A stretch of DNA of 64,000 nucleotides from Zygnema cylindricum (Eukaryota; Streptophyta; Zygnematophyceae; Zygnematales; Zygnemataceae). Location: NCBI GenBank assembly GCA_037447655.1, contig JBBHKE010000176.1, positions 248,001 through 312,000 on the forward strand, read 5' to 3'. Shown here in pieces: positions 1-11,529 of this stretch; position 1 is the first letter of the stretch, and every line of letters begins with the position of its first letter. A model generated the notes under the pieces. That model did not search any database and had not been told where the DNA came from. It was given only the letters and a program-made list of their open reading frames with translations. The translations under genes were made by a program, and so were the position numbers.

Positions 1-2409
1 TAACAGCAATTGTTACCTAAATTACACAAACTGTTAGCGATAACAGTAATTGTTACCTAAATTACACAAACAATTAGCGATAACAGAAATTGTTACCTAA
101 ATTACACAAATATTAGCGATAACAATAATTGTTACCTAAATTACACAATTAGTTAGCGATAATATAAATTGTTACCTAGTTTGCGATAATATGAATTGTT
201 ACCTAGATTACACAAACTATTAGCAATAACAAAAATTGTTACCTAAATAACACAAACTATTTGGGATACCAAGAATTGTTACCTAAATTACACAAACAGT
301 TTGCGATAACAGGAATTGTTACCTAAATTACACAATCTGTTAGCGATAACAAAAATTGTTACCTTAAAACCACAAACTATTAGCGATAACAATAATTGTT
401 ACCTAAATTACACAAAATTTTAGCGATAATAGAAATTATTACCTAAATTACACAAACAATTAGCGATAACAAGATTTTTTACCTAAATTGAACAATCAAT
501 TAGCGATAACAGGAATTGTTACCTAAATTACACAAACAGTTAGCGATAACATCAATTGTTACCTAAATTACACAAACTGTTAGCGATAACAAGAATTGTT
601 ACCTAAATTACACAAACACTTTGCGATAACATAAAATGTTACCTAAATTACACAAACTATTAGCGATAACAAGAATTGTTACCTAAATTACACAAACATT
701 TAGGGATAACAAGAATTGTTACCTAAATTACACTAACAGTTAGCGATAACGAAGTGTTACCTAAATTACACAAACTTTTAGCGATAACAAGAATTGTTAC
801 CTAAATTACAGAAACATTTAGCGATAACAAAAATTGTTACCTAAATTACACCAACTATTAGCGATAACAAAAATTGTAACCTAAATTACATAAACAATTG
901 GCGATAACAAGAATTGTTACCTAAATTACACAAATAGTTAGCGATAACATGAATTGTTACCTAAATTACACAAACTGTTAGCGATAACAGGAATTGTTAC
1001 CTAAATTACAGAAACAGTTAGCAATAACATGAATTTTTATCTAAATTACACAAACTGTTAGCGATAAGAGGTATTGTTACCTAAATTACACAAACTATTG
1101 GCAATAACAAGAATTGTAACCTAAATTTCTCAAACTGTTAGCGATAACAGGAATTGTTACCTAAATTACAAAAACAATTAGCGATAACAGGAATTGTTAT
1201 CTAAATACACAAACTATTAGCGATAACAAGAATTGTAATCTAAATTACACAAACTATTAGGGATAACAAGAATTGTTATCTAAATTACAGAAACAATTAG
1301 CAATAAGAAGAATTGTTACCTAAATTACACAAACTATTAGCGATAACAGTAATACTTACCTAAATTACACAAACAAATAGCGATAACAAGAATTGTTACC
1401 TAAATTAGAAAAACAGTTAGCGATATCAAGAATTGTAACCTAAATTACACAAACTGTTAGCGATAACAAGAATTGTTACCTAAATTTCACAAAGAGGTAG
1501 CGATAACAAGAATTGTTACCTAAATTACACAAACTATTATAGATAACAAGAATTGTAACCTAAATTACAAAAACAGTTAGCGATTACAGGAATTGTTACC
1601 TAAATTACACAAATTCTTAGCGATAACAAGAATTGTTACCTAAATTACACAAACTATTAGCGATAAGAAGAATACTTACCTAAATTACACAAACAAATAG
1701 CGATAACAAGAAATGTTACCTAAATTAGAGAAATAGTTAGCGATAACAAGAATTGTTACCTAAATTACACAAACTGATAGCGAGAACAAGAATTGTTACC
1801 TAAATTTCACAAAGAGGTAGTTGCAAGAATTGTTACATGAATTACACAAACTATTAGCGATAACAAGAATTGTAACCTAAATTACAAAAACAATCAGCGA
1901 TTATAGGAATTGATACCTAAATTACACTAACTGTTAGCGATAACAGCAATAGTTACCTAAATTACACAAATATTAGCGATAACAATAATTGTTACCTAAA
2001 TTACACAAACAGTTAGTGATAACTTGAATTGTTACCTAAATTACACAAATTGTTTGCGATAATATGAATTGTTACCTAGATTACACAAACTATTAGCAAT
2101 AACAAGAATTGACACCTAAATAACACAAACTATTTGGTATAACAAGAATTGTTACCTAAATTACACAAACTGTTAGCGATAACAAGAATTGTTACCTAAA
2201 TTACACAAACAGTTAGCGATAACAAGAATTGTTACCTAAATTACACAAACTGTTAGCGATAAAGGAATTGTTACCTAAATTTTACAAACTATTAGCGATA
2301 ACAAAAATTGTTACCTAAATTACACAAACAATTAGCGATAACAAGAATTGTTACCTAAATTACACAAACAGTTAGCGATAACATGAATTGTTACCTAAAT
2401 TACACAAAC
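1..2409 (+). repeat. 40-bp satellite array, left segment
   Basis: Head-to-tail copies of the main 40-bp monomer, recognised by GCGATAAC, AATTGTTACCTAA and ATTACACAAAC recurring every 40 bases. The window opens inside the array. Copies differ mainly by single substitutions plus occasional whole-monomer or 1-4 base indels. Diagnostic variants include CCTAGATTACAC (about 200 and 2075), GGGATACC (263), ATTGAACAATCAATTAG (487) and CACAAAGAGGTAG (about 1490 and 1810). These reappear in the next segment, so this stretch is the first copy of a higher-order block. No reading frame, transposon or RNA gene is visible. Function is unknown; a heterochromatic or centromeric satellite is the natural reading. 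Confidence 0.97.
256..2130 (+). repeat. Higher-order block, copy 1 (partner 2670-4180)
   Basis: Long duplicated block of main-satellite monomers. Diagnostic variants pair with the partner copy: GGGATACC (offset 2414), ATTGAACAATCAATTAG (487 and 2901, offset 2414), GATAACGAAGTG (offset 2334), AAATTCTTAG (1611 and 3625, offset 2014), AAAGAGGTAGTTGCAA (1811 and 3825, offset 2014) and TGTTTGCGATAATATG (2051 and 4105, offset 2054). The offset changes in steps of 80, 320 and 40 bases, which are whole-monomer losses or gains. Point differences between copies are common, so the duplication is not recent. It could also reflect two diverged haplotypes joined at the odd segment 2410-2668. Confidence 0.85.
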
Positions 2410-2668
2410 ACATGGATAATACATTGTTACCAGATTACACAAACTATTACGATAACAGAATTGTTACTCCAAATTTACCTGGTGGCGATGGCGTGATTTG
2501 CCTGAATTGCAAACCGATTGGCGATAGCGGTGTTGCCTGGTAATAAGTATTGGCGATGGCCGTAATCATGCCGATTAACCGGTGGTTAAGCGATAGCATA
2601 GGTCTACTGGACATAATATGAATTGTTACTGAAACACAAATAATAACAAAGAGTGTTACCTATGCCCA
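2410..2668. other. Degenerate GC-rich stretch within the array
   Basis: The array collapses into poorly matching sequence. Its middle (about 2478-2612) is rich in G and C, with words such as GGTGGCGATGGCG and GGTGTTGCCTGG. GCGAT still recurs at 2485, 2521, 2553 and 2590 (spacings 36, 32, 37), and GTGTTGCCTGG sits where GAATTGTTACCTAA belongs. This looks like about four to six satellite monomers that have taken many changes toward G and several deletions. Flanking monomers (2410-2475, 2613-2668) also carry many small deletions. No open frame or foreign element is recognisable. A noisy raw-read patch used to bridge two contigs is the likelier cause; real hypermutation is the alternative. Confidence 0.7.
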
Positions 2669-4936
2669 AACTATTTGGGATACCAAGAATTGTTACCTAA
2701 ATTACACAAACAGTTTGCGATAACAGGAATTGTTACCTAAATTACACAAACTGTTAGCGATAACAAAATTTTTTACCTAAAAACCACAAACTATTAGCGA
2801 TAACAAGAATTGTTACCTAAATTACACAAAATATTAGCGATAACAGAAATTATTACCTAAATTACACAAACAATTAGCGATAACAAGATTTTTTACCTAA
2901 ATTGAACAATCAATTAGCGATAACAGGAATTGTTACCTAAATTACACAAATTGTTAGCAATAACATAAATTGTTACCTAAATTACAGAAACAATTAGCGA
3001 TAACAAGAATTGTTACCTAAATTACACAAACAGTTAAGGATAACAAGAATTGTTACCTAAATTACACTAACAGTTAGCGATAACGAAGTGTTACCTAAAT
3101 TACACAAACTTTTAGCGATAACAAGGATTGTTACCTAAATTACAGAAACAGTTAGCGATAACAAGAATTGTTACCTAAATTACACCAACTATTAGCGATA
3201 ACAAAAATTGTTACCTAAATTACATAAACAATTGGCGATAACAAGAATTGTTACCTAAATTACACAAATAGTTAGCGAAAACATGAATTGTTACCTAAAT
3301 TACACAAACTGTTAGCGATAACAGGAATTGTTACCTAAATTACAGAAACAGTTAGCAATAACATGAATTGTTATCTAAATTACACAAACTGTTAGCGATA
3401 AGAGGTATTGTTACCTAAATTACACAAACTATTAGCGATAACAAGAATTGTAACCTAAATTTCTCAAACTGTTAGCGATAACAGGAATTGTTACCTAAAT
3501 TACAAAAACAATTAGCGATAACAAGAATTGTTATCTAAATACACAAGTTGTTAGCGATAACAAGAATTGTAATCTAAATTACAAAAACAGTTAGCGATTA
3601 CAGGAATTGATACCTAAATTACACAAATTCTTAGCGATAACAAGAATTGTTACCTAAATTACACAAACTATTAGCGATAAGAAGAATACTTACCTAAATT
3701 ACACAAACAAATAGCGATAACAAGAAATGTTACCTAAATTAGAGAAACAGTTAGCGATAACAAGAATTGTTACCTAAATTACACAAACTGTTAGCGAGAA
3801 CAAGAATTGTTACCTAAATTTCACAAAGAGGTAGTTGCAATAATTGTTACCTAAATTACACAAACTATTAGCGATAACAAGAATTGTAACCTAAATTACA
3901 AAAACAGTCAGCGATTATAGGAATTGTTACCTAAATTACACAAACTGTTAGCGATAATAGCAATTGTTACCTAAATTACACAAACTATTAGCGATAACAG
4001 CAATAGTTACCTAAATTACACAAACATTAGCGATAACAATAATTGTTACCTAAATTACACAAACAGTTAGTGATAACTTGAATTGTTACCTAAATTACAC
4101 AAATTGTTTGCGATAATATGAATTGTTACCTAGATTACACAAACTATTAGCAATAACAAGAATTGTTACCTAAATAACACAAACTATTAGCGATAACAAG
4201 TATTGTTACCTAAATTACACAAACAGTTAGCGATAACATGAATTGTTACCTAAATTACACAAAATGTTAGCGATAACAAGAATTGTTACCTAAATTAGAC
4301 AAATAGTTAGCGTTAACAAGAATTGTTACCTAAATAACACAAACTATTAGCGATAACAGGAATTGTCACCTTAATTACACAAACCGTTAGCGATAACAAG
4401 AATTGTTACCAATATTAAAAAAACAGTTAGCGATAACAAGAATTTTTATCTAAATTACACAAACTATAATCGATAACAGAAATTGTTACATAAATTACAC
4501 AAACTATTAGCGATATAATGAATTGTTACCTAAATTACACTAACAATTAGCGATAACAAGAATTGTTACCTAAATTACACAAATAGTTAAGAATAACAGG
4601 AATTGTTACCTAAATTACACAAACCGTTAGCGATAACAAGAATTGTTACCTAAATTACACAAATAGTTTCCGCTCACTTGAATTGTTACCTAAATTACAC
4701 AAACTGTTAGTGATAACAGGAATTGTAACCTAAATTACACAAACAGTTAGCGATAACAAGAATTGTTACCTAAATTACACAAACTGTTAGCGATAAAGAA
4801 ATTGTTACCTAAATTTAACTAACTGTTAGTGATAACAAGAATTGTTACCTAAATTACACAAATAGTTAGCGATAACAAAAATTGTTACCTAAATTACACA
4901 AACTGTTAGCGATAACAAGAATTGTTACTTAAATTA
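2669..4936 (+). repeat. 40-bp satellite array, second segment
   Basis: Main 40-bp monomers resume in the same orientation and run to the assembly gap. Up to about 4180 the order of diagnostic variants repeats that of 256-2130, with whole-monomer indels. After 4180 the copies are nearer the consensus and include ACCGTTAG and TTTCCGCTCACTTG variants. Nothing other than satellite is visible. Confidence 0.96.
2670..4180 (+). repeat. Higher-order block, copy 2 (partner 256-2130)
   Basis: Second copy of the long block, shorter than copy 1 because about ten monomers are missing overall. The shared 3-base-short monomer GAGGTAGTTGCAA (about 3828) is strong evidence for common descent. The copy begins exactly where the degenerate stretch 2410-2668 ends. 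A further piece of the same series (TAACTTGAATTG, then TTTGCGATAATATG, then CCTAGATTACAC) recurs near 17390-17460. Confidence 0.85.
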
Positions 4937-4946
4937 NNNNNNNNNN
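4937..4946. other. Assembly gap (10 N)
   Basis: Ten consecutive N. The main satellite is on the left, ending mid-monomer at AAATTA, and satellite B is on the right. True size and content are unknown; the even run of ten is likely a placeholder. Confidence 0.99.
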
Positions 4947-5215
4947 GCGATTATTAAAACACATTCAATCCATTGGTTATAAAAATCGAGATTGTCAAAC
5001 ACATTCAATCCATTGTTAAGTTAAATCGCGCTTGTCAAACAAATTAACCCTATTGTTAAAGACAATAGCGATTTACAAAGACATTAAATCCATTGTTAAG
5101 GACAATCGTGATTGGCAAACACATTAAATCCATTGTTAAGAACAATAGCGATTGTCAAACACATTCAATCCATTGGTAAGAACAATCGCGATTGTCAAAC
5201 ACATTCAATCTATTG
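4947..5215 (+). repeat. Satellite B, a different 40-bp tandem repeat
   Basis: About 6.7 copies of a second tandem repeat, also exactly 40 bp. The word ACATTCAATC or a close variant starts at 4961, 5001, 5041 (altered), 5081, 5121, 5161 and 5201. Each unit then runs CATTGTTAAG, AACAATCGCG, ATTGTCAAAC. It contains two overlapping dyads: ATTGTT-AAG-AACAAT, and the perfect 14-bp palindrome ACAATCGCGATTGT. An ungapped alignment with the main monomer gives little more than chance identity. Both nevertheless share the period, ATTGTTA, a GCGAT box and CAAAC in the same order, so distant common ancestry is possible but unproven. The left edge is the gap, so the full length is unknown. Confidence 0.93.
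5182..5195. repeat. 14-bp perfect palindrome in satellite B
   Basis: ACAATCGCGATTGT equals its own reverse complement. The other satellite B units carry near-matches (AATAGCGATT, AATCGTGATT, AATCGAGATT), so this is the intact form of a degenerate site. Confidence 0.9.
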
Positions 5216-6520
5216 CCTAACTTACACAAACTGTTAGCAAAAACAAGAATTGTTAACTAAAGTACAAAAACAATTAGCGCTAACATTAATTGTTATCTAA
5301 CTTACACAAACTGTTAGCGCTAACAAGAATGGTTACCTAACTTACACAAACTGTTAGCGATAACAAGAATTGTTACCTAAATTACACAAACGGTTAGTGC
5401 TAACAGGAATTGTTACCTAAATTACAGAAACATTTAGCGATAACAGAAATTGTTATCCCAATTAAACAAACTGTTCGCGCTAAATTGAATTGTTACCTAA
5501 CTTACACAAACTGTTAGAGCTAAAAATATTGGTTACCTAACTTACACAAAATTATTAGCGATAACAAGAATTGTTACCTAAATTACACAAATAATTAGCG
5601 ATAACAACAACTGTTACCTAAATTACACAAACAGTTAGCGATAACAGGAATAATTACCTAAATTACACAAACTATTAGAGATAACAAGAATTAATACCTA
5701 AATTACACAAACAGTTAGCGATAACACGAATTGTTATCTAAATTACACAAACTGTTAGCGATAACAAGAATTGTTACCTAAAGTACCCAAACATTTAGCG
5801 ATAACAATAATTAATACCTAAATTACACAAACTGTTAGTAATAACAAAAAATGTAACATAAATTACAAAAACAGTTAGCGATAACAAATCGTTACCTAAA
5901 TAACACAAACAGTTAGCGATAACAAGAGTTGTTACCTAAAATACACAAACTGTTAGCGATATCAAGAATTGTTACCTAAATTACACACACAATTAGCAAA
6001 AACAAAAATGTTACCTAAATTTCACAAACTGTTAGCAATAACAAAAATGGTTACCTAACTTACAGTAACTGTTAGGGATAAATCCAATGGTTACCTAACT
6101 TACACAAAGTGTTAGTGATAACAGGAATTGTTACCTTAATTACACAAACTATTAACGCTAACAAGAATTGTTATCTAACTTACACAAACTTTTAGCGATT
6201 AACCAGAATTGTTACCTAAATTAAACAAGTAGTTAGCAATAATAGGAATTGTTATCTAATTTACAAAAACAGTTGGAGCTAACAAAAATAGTCACCTAAC
6301 TTACACACACTGTAAGAGCTAACTATAATTGTTACCTAAGTTACACAAACTGTTAGCGATAACAAGAATTCTTATCTAAATTACACAAACAGCTAACACG
6401 AACTGTTACCTAAATTACAGAAGCAGTTAGCGATAACAGAAATTGTTATCTAAATTACACAAACTGTTTGCACTTACAAGAATTGTTATCTAAATTACAC
6501 AAACAGTTAGCGCTACCAAA
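5216..6520 (+). repeat. Main satellite, GCGCTAAC/CTTAC sub-family segment
   Basis: Main 40-bp monomers resume at CCTAACTT directly after satellite B. Many carry linked changes: CCTAACTTACAC in place of CCTAAATTACAC, GCGCTAAC in place of GCGATAAC, and GGTTACC in place of TGTTACC. Divergence between copies is higher than farther right. The same sub-family is otherwise concentrated at 45431-61360. No other feature is visible. Confidence 0.92.
5312..5325. repeat. 14-bp palindrome from the A-to-C variant monomer
   Basis: TGTTAGCGCTAACA is a perfect palindrome. It differs from the consensus TGTTAGCGATAACA by a single A-to-C change and recurs in many monomers of the sub-family. Confidence 0.9.
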
Positions 6521-6930
6521 AAATGTTACCTAAATTACAAAAACAGTTAGCGATAACAGGAATTGCTATTTAAATTACACAAACTATTAGTGAGAACATG
6601 AATTGTAATCTAAATTACACAAACTCTTAGAGATAACAGGAATTACAATCTAAATTACACAAACTATTAGAGATAACAATAATTATTACCCAAATTACAC
6701 AAATAGTAAGCGATAACATCATTTGTTACAGAAATTACACAAACTATTAGCAATTACAAGAATTGTTACCTTAATTACACAAACAGTTAGCGATAACAAG
6801 AATTGTTACCTAAATTACACAAACTAGTAGGGATAACATGAATTGTTACTTCAATTACAAAAAGTATTAGCGATAACAAGAATTGTTACCTAAATTACAC
6901 AAATTGCCAGTGATAATAGGAATTTTAACC

Positions 6931-7640
6931 TAAATTACAAAAACAGTTAAGGATAACAAGAAGTTTTACCGAAATTACACAAACTGTTAGCGATAACAAG
7001 AATTATTACCTAAATTACACAAACTATTAGCGATGACAGGAATTTTTACCGAAATTACACAAACAATGAGGGATAACAAGAATTGTTACCTAAATTACAC
7101 AAACAAATAGAGATAAAAGGAATTGTTACCTTAATTACACAAACTATAAGCGATAACAAGAATTGTTACCTAAATTACAGAAATAGTTTGCTTTACCATG
7201 ATTTGTTACCTAAATTACACAAACTATTAGCGATAACGGGAATTGTTACATAAATTACAAAAAGTATTAGCGATAACAGGAATTGTTACCTAAATTACAC
7301 AAACTGTCAGCGATAACAAGAATTGTAACCTAAATTACAGAAACAGTTAGCGATAACAGGAATTGTTACCTAAATTTTACAAATTTTTAGCGATAACATG
7401 AATTGTTACCTAAATTACACAAAAAGTTAGCGATAACAAGAATTGTTACCTAAAATACACAAACTAATAGCGATAACAGGAATTGTTACCTATATTACTC
7501 AAACTGTTAGCAATAACAGAAATTGTTACCTAAATTATAGAAATAATTAGCGATAACAAGAATTGTTATCTAAATTACACAAACTGTTAGCGATAACGAG
7601 AATTGTAACCTAAACTACATAAACAATTAGGGATAACAAG
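6931..7640 (+). repeat. 27-monomer higher-order unit, copy 1 (partner 8011-8720)
   Basis: Every diagnostic variant recurs exactly 1,080 bases later, which is 27 monomers. Examples are AAGTTTTA (6961 and 8041), ATGACAGGAATTTTTACC (about 7034 and 8114), GAGATAAAAGG (7110 and 8190), CTNTACCATG (7192 and 8272), AACGGGAATTG (about 7235 and 8315), AAAGTATTAG (7261 and 8341) and ATTACTCAAAC (7495 and 8575). Scattered point differences show the duplication is not very recent. Confidence 0.88.
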
Positions 7641-8010
7641 AATTGTTACCTAAACTACACAAACTATAAGCGATAACAGGAATTGTTACCTAAATTACAC
7701 AAACAATTAGCGATAACTAGAATTGTTACCTAAATTACAGAAATTGTTAGCGATAACAGGAATTGTTATCTAAATTCCACAAACTCTTAGCGATAACAAT
7801 AAGTGTTACCTTAATTACACAAAGAGTATGCGATAACACGAATTGTAACCTAAATTACACAAATTGTTAGCGATAACAAGAATTGTTACCTAAATTACAC
7901 AATTAGTTAGCGATAACAAGAATTATTTCCTAAATTACACAAACTATTAGGGATAACAGGAATTGTTACCTAAATTACACAAACTGTTAGCGATAAGAAG
8001 AATTGTTACC

Positions 8011-8720
8011 TAAATTACAGAAACAGTTAGGGATGACAAGAAGTTTTATCTAAATTACACAAACTATTAGCGATAACAGGAATTGTTACCTAAATTACAT
8101 AAACTATTAGCCATGACAGGAATTTTTACCTAAATTACACAAAAAATTAGGGATAACAAGAATTGTTACCTAAATTACACAAAGAGTTAGAGATAAAAGG
8201 AATTGTTACCTCAATTACACAAACTTTTAGCGATAACAAGAATTGTTACTTAAATTACACAAATAGTTTGCTCTACCATGAATTGTTACCTAAATTACAC
8301 AAACTATTAGCAATAACGGGAATTGTTACCTAAATTACAAAAAGTATTAGCGATAACAGGAACTGTTACCTAAATTACACAAACTGTTAGCGATAACAAG
8401 AATTGTAACCTAAATTACAAAAACAGTTAGCGATAACAAAAATTGTTATCTAAATTACACAAACTGTTAGCGATAATAGGAATTGTTACCTAAATTACAC
8501 AAACTGTTAGCGATAACAAGAATTTTTACCTAAAATACACAAACTATTAGCGAAAACAGGAATTGTTACCTAAATTACTCAAACTGTTAGCGTTAACAGG
8601 AATTGTAATCTAAATTATACAAAAAATTAGCGATAACAAGAATTGTTACCTAAATTACAGAAATAGTTAGCGATAACAGGAATTGTTACCTAAATTACAC
8701 AAACAGTTAGCGATAACAAG
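8011..8720 (+). repeat. 27-monomer higher-order unit, copy 2 (partner 6931-7640)
   Basis: Second copy of the 1,080-base unit, in perfect 40-bp register with copy 1 and without indels between the paired markers. After about 8720 the two series diverge. Confidence 0.88.
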
Positions 8721-9409
8721 AATTGTTACCTAAATTACAAAAACAGTTAGCGATAACAGGAATTGTTACCTAAATTACACAAAATGTTAGCGATAACAGG
8801 AATTGTAACCTAAATTTTACAAACTGTTAGCGATAATAGGAATAGTTACCTAAATTACACAAACTATTAGAGATAACAAGAATTGTTACCTAAATAACTG
8901 AAACAATTAGCGATAACTAATATTGTTAGCTAAATTACACAAACAATTAGCGATAAAAAGAATTATTACCTAAATTACACAAACTATTAGGGATAACAAG
9001 AATTGTAACCTAAACTACACAAACAATTAGCGATAACAAGAATTGTTACCTAAATTACACAAACTATTAGCAATAACAAGAATTGTTACCTAAATTACAC
9101 AAACAATTAGCAATAACAAGAATTGTTACCTAAATTACAGAAATAGTTAGCGATAACAGGAATTGTTACCTAAATTACACAAACTCTTAGCGATAACAAG
9201 AATTGTTACCTAAATTACACAAACTGTTAGCGATAACAAGAATTGTTACCTAAATTATAGAAACAATTCGCGATAACAGGAATTATTACCTAAATTACAC
9301 AAACTGTTAGCAAATGCAGGAATTGTTACCTAAATTACACAAACAATTAGCGATAACTCGAATAGTTACCTTAATTACACAAACTATAAGCGATAACAAG
9401 AATTTTACC

Positions 9410-10000
9410 TAAATTACAGAAACAGTTAGCGATAACAGGAATTCTTACCTAAATTACAGAAACATTTAGCGATAACAGGAATCTTTACCTAAATTACACA
9501 AACAGTTAGCGATAACAGGAATTGTTATCTAAATTACAAAAACTGTTAGCGTTTAGAAGAATTGTAATCTAACTTACACAAGCTGTTTGCGCTAACATGA
9601 ATTTTTACCTAAATTACACAAACTATTAGCGATAACAAAAAGTGTTACATAAATTATACAAACAAATTAGTGATAACAAGAATTTTAACCTAATTTACAC
9701 AAAATGTTAGCGATAACAAGAATTGTTACCTAAATTACACAAACTATTAGCAATAACAGGAATTGTTACCTAAATTACACAAAGAATTAGCGATAACAAG
9801 AATTGTTACCTAAATTACACAAAGTGTTAGCGATAACAATAATTTTTACCTATATTACACAAACAGAGTGCGCTAACATGAATTGTTACCTAAATTACAC
9901 AAACTATTAGCGATAACAATAATTGTTACCTAAATTACACAAAATATTAGCGATAACAAAAATTGTTACCTAAATGACAGAAACAATTAGCGATAACATG
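9410..10000 (+). repeat. Higher-order block, copy 1 (partner 11530-12200)
   Basis: Marker series AAACATTTAG (9460), GTTTAGAA (9551), AAAAAGTGTTAC (about 9638), AAAGAATTAG (9781) and TATATTACAC followed by CGCTAACATG (9851-9880). It recurs at 11581, 11672, about 11759, 11941 and 12051. The offset rises from about 2,121 to 2,160 to 2,200, meaning single monomers were added in the right copy. Confidence 0.8.
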
Positions 10001-10460
10001 AATTGTTATCTAAATTACACAAACCGTTAGTGATAGCACGAATTGTTACCTAAATTACACAAACTATTACCCATAACAAGAATTGTTACCTAAATTACAC
10101 AAATAGTTAGCGATAACAAGAATTGTTACCTAATTTACACAAACTATATGCAATAACATGAATTATTACCTATATTACACAAACAATTAGCGATATTAAG
10201 AATTGTTACCTAAATTACACAAACAATTAGCTATAACAAGAATTGTTACCTAAATTACACAAGCAGTTAGCGATAACAGGAATTGTTATCTAAATTACAC
10301 AAACTGTTAGCGATAACAAGAATTGCTACCTAAATTACACAAACAATTAGCAATAACAAGAATTGTTACCTAAATTACAGACACTATTAGCGTTAACAAG
10401 AATTGTTACCTAAATTACAGAAACAATTAGCGATAACAGGAATTGTTACCTAAATAACAG

Positions 10461-10820
10461 ATAGTGCTTGCGATAATAGGAATTGTTACCTAAAATACAC
10501 AAACAGTTAGCGATAAAAGGAATTTGTACCTAAATTACACAAATTGTTAGCAATAACCAGAATTGTTACATATATTACACAAACAGTTTGCGCTAACATG
10601 AATGGTTACCTAAATTACACAAACTAATAGCGATAACAATAATTGTTACCTAAATTACACAAACTATTAGCGATAACAAGAATTGTTACCTAAATTACAC
10701 AAACAACTAGCTATTAGAAGAATTATTACCTAAATTACACAAACAGGTAGTTATAACAAGAATTGTTACCTAAATTACACAAACTGTTAGCGATAACAAG
10801 AATTGTTACCTAAATTATAG
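10461..10820 (+). repeat. 12-monomer higher-order unit, copy 1 (partner 10981-11300)
   Basis: Markers ATAGTGC (10461 and 10981), CAATAACCAG followed by TTACATATATTAC and CGCTAACATGAATGG (10551 and 11031), CAGGTAGTTATAA (about 10743 and 11223) and TAAATTATAGAAAC (10811 and 11291). The offset is 520, then 480, so one monomer was lost from the second copy. Confidence 0.85.
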
Positions 10821-10911
10821 AAACAGTTCGCGATAACAGGAATTATTACCTAAATTACACAAACTGTTAGCGAAAGCAGGAATTGTTACCTAAATTACAC
10901 AAACAGTTAGC

Positions 10912-10930
10912 GATAACAATAATTGTTATC
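10912..10930. repeat. 19-bp near-perfect dyad in a main-satellite monomer
   Basis: GATAACAATAATTGTTATC consists of two 9-base arms around a central A. Most monomers carry an imperfect form (GATAACAA-GAA-TTGTTACC); the ACC-to-ATC and AAG-to-AAT variants combine here to complete the dyad. Confidence 0.88.
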
Positions 10931-10980
10931 TAAATTACACAAACTGTTAGCGTTTAGAAGAATTGTAATCTAAATTACAG

Positions 10981-11300
10981 ATAGTGCTAGCGATAACAGA
11001 AATTGTTACCTAAAATACACAAATTGTTAGCAATAACCAGAATTGTTACATATATTACACAAACTGTTTGCGCTAACATGAATGGTTACCTAAATTACAC
11101 AAACTATTAGCGATAACAAGATTTGTTACCTAAATTACACAAACTATTAGCGATAACAAGATTTGTTACCTAAATTACACAAACAATTAGCAATAACAAG
11201 AATTATAACCTAAATTACACAAACAGGTAGTTATAATAGGAATTGTTACCTAAATTACACAAACTGTTAGCGATAACAAGAATTGTTACCTAAATTATAG
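10981..11300 (+). repeat. 12-monomer higher-order unit, copy 2 (partner 10461-10820)
   Basis: Second copy, lacking one monomer relative to the first. The trailing part (TAAATTATAG, then TTCGCGATAACAGG) also matches 9251-9330 at an offset of 1,560 bases, 39 monomers from the first copy. Confidence 0.82.
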
Positions 11301-11529
11301 AAACTTTTTGCGCTAACATGAATTTTTACCTAAATTACACAAACAATTAGCGATAACAAGAATTGTTACCTGAATTACACAAACTATTAGCGTTAACAAA
11401 AATTGTTACCTAAATTACAGAAACAATTAGCAATAACAAGAATTATTACCTAAATTACACAAACAGTTAACGATAACTGGAAAAGTTACCTTAATTAGAG
11501 AAACTGTAAGCAATAACAATTTTTTTTAC

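Noticed and set aside
2478-2612. Foreign GC-rich insertion or gene fragment
   Set aside because: GCGAT persists at about 32-37-base spacing and degraded monomer words are still visible, so it is corrupted satellite and not inserted DNA.
4947-5215. Reverse-strand copy of the main satellite
   Set aside because: The reverse complement of satellite B aligns with the main monomer no better than the forward strand, apart from the palindromic words.
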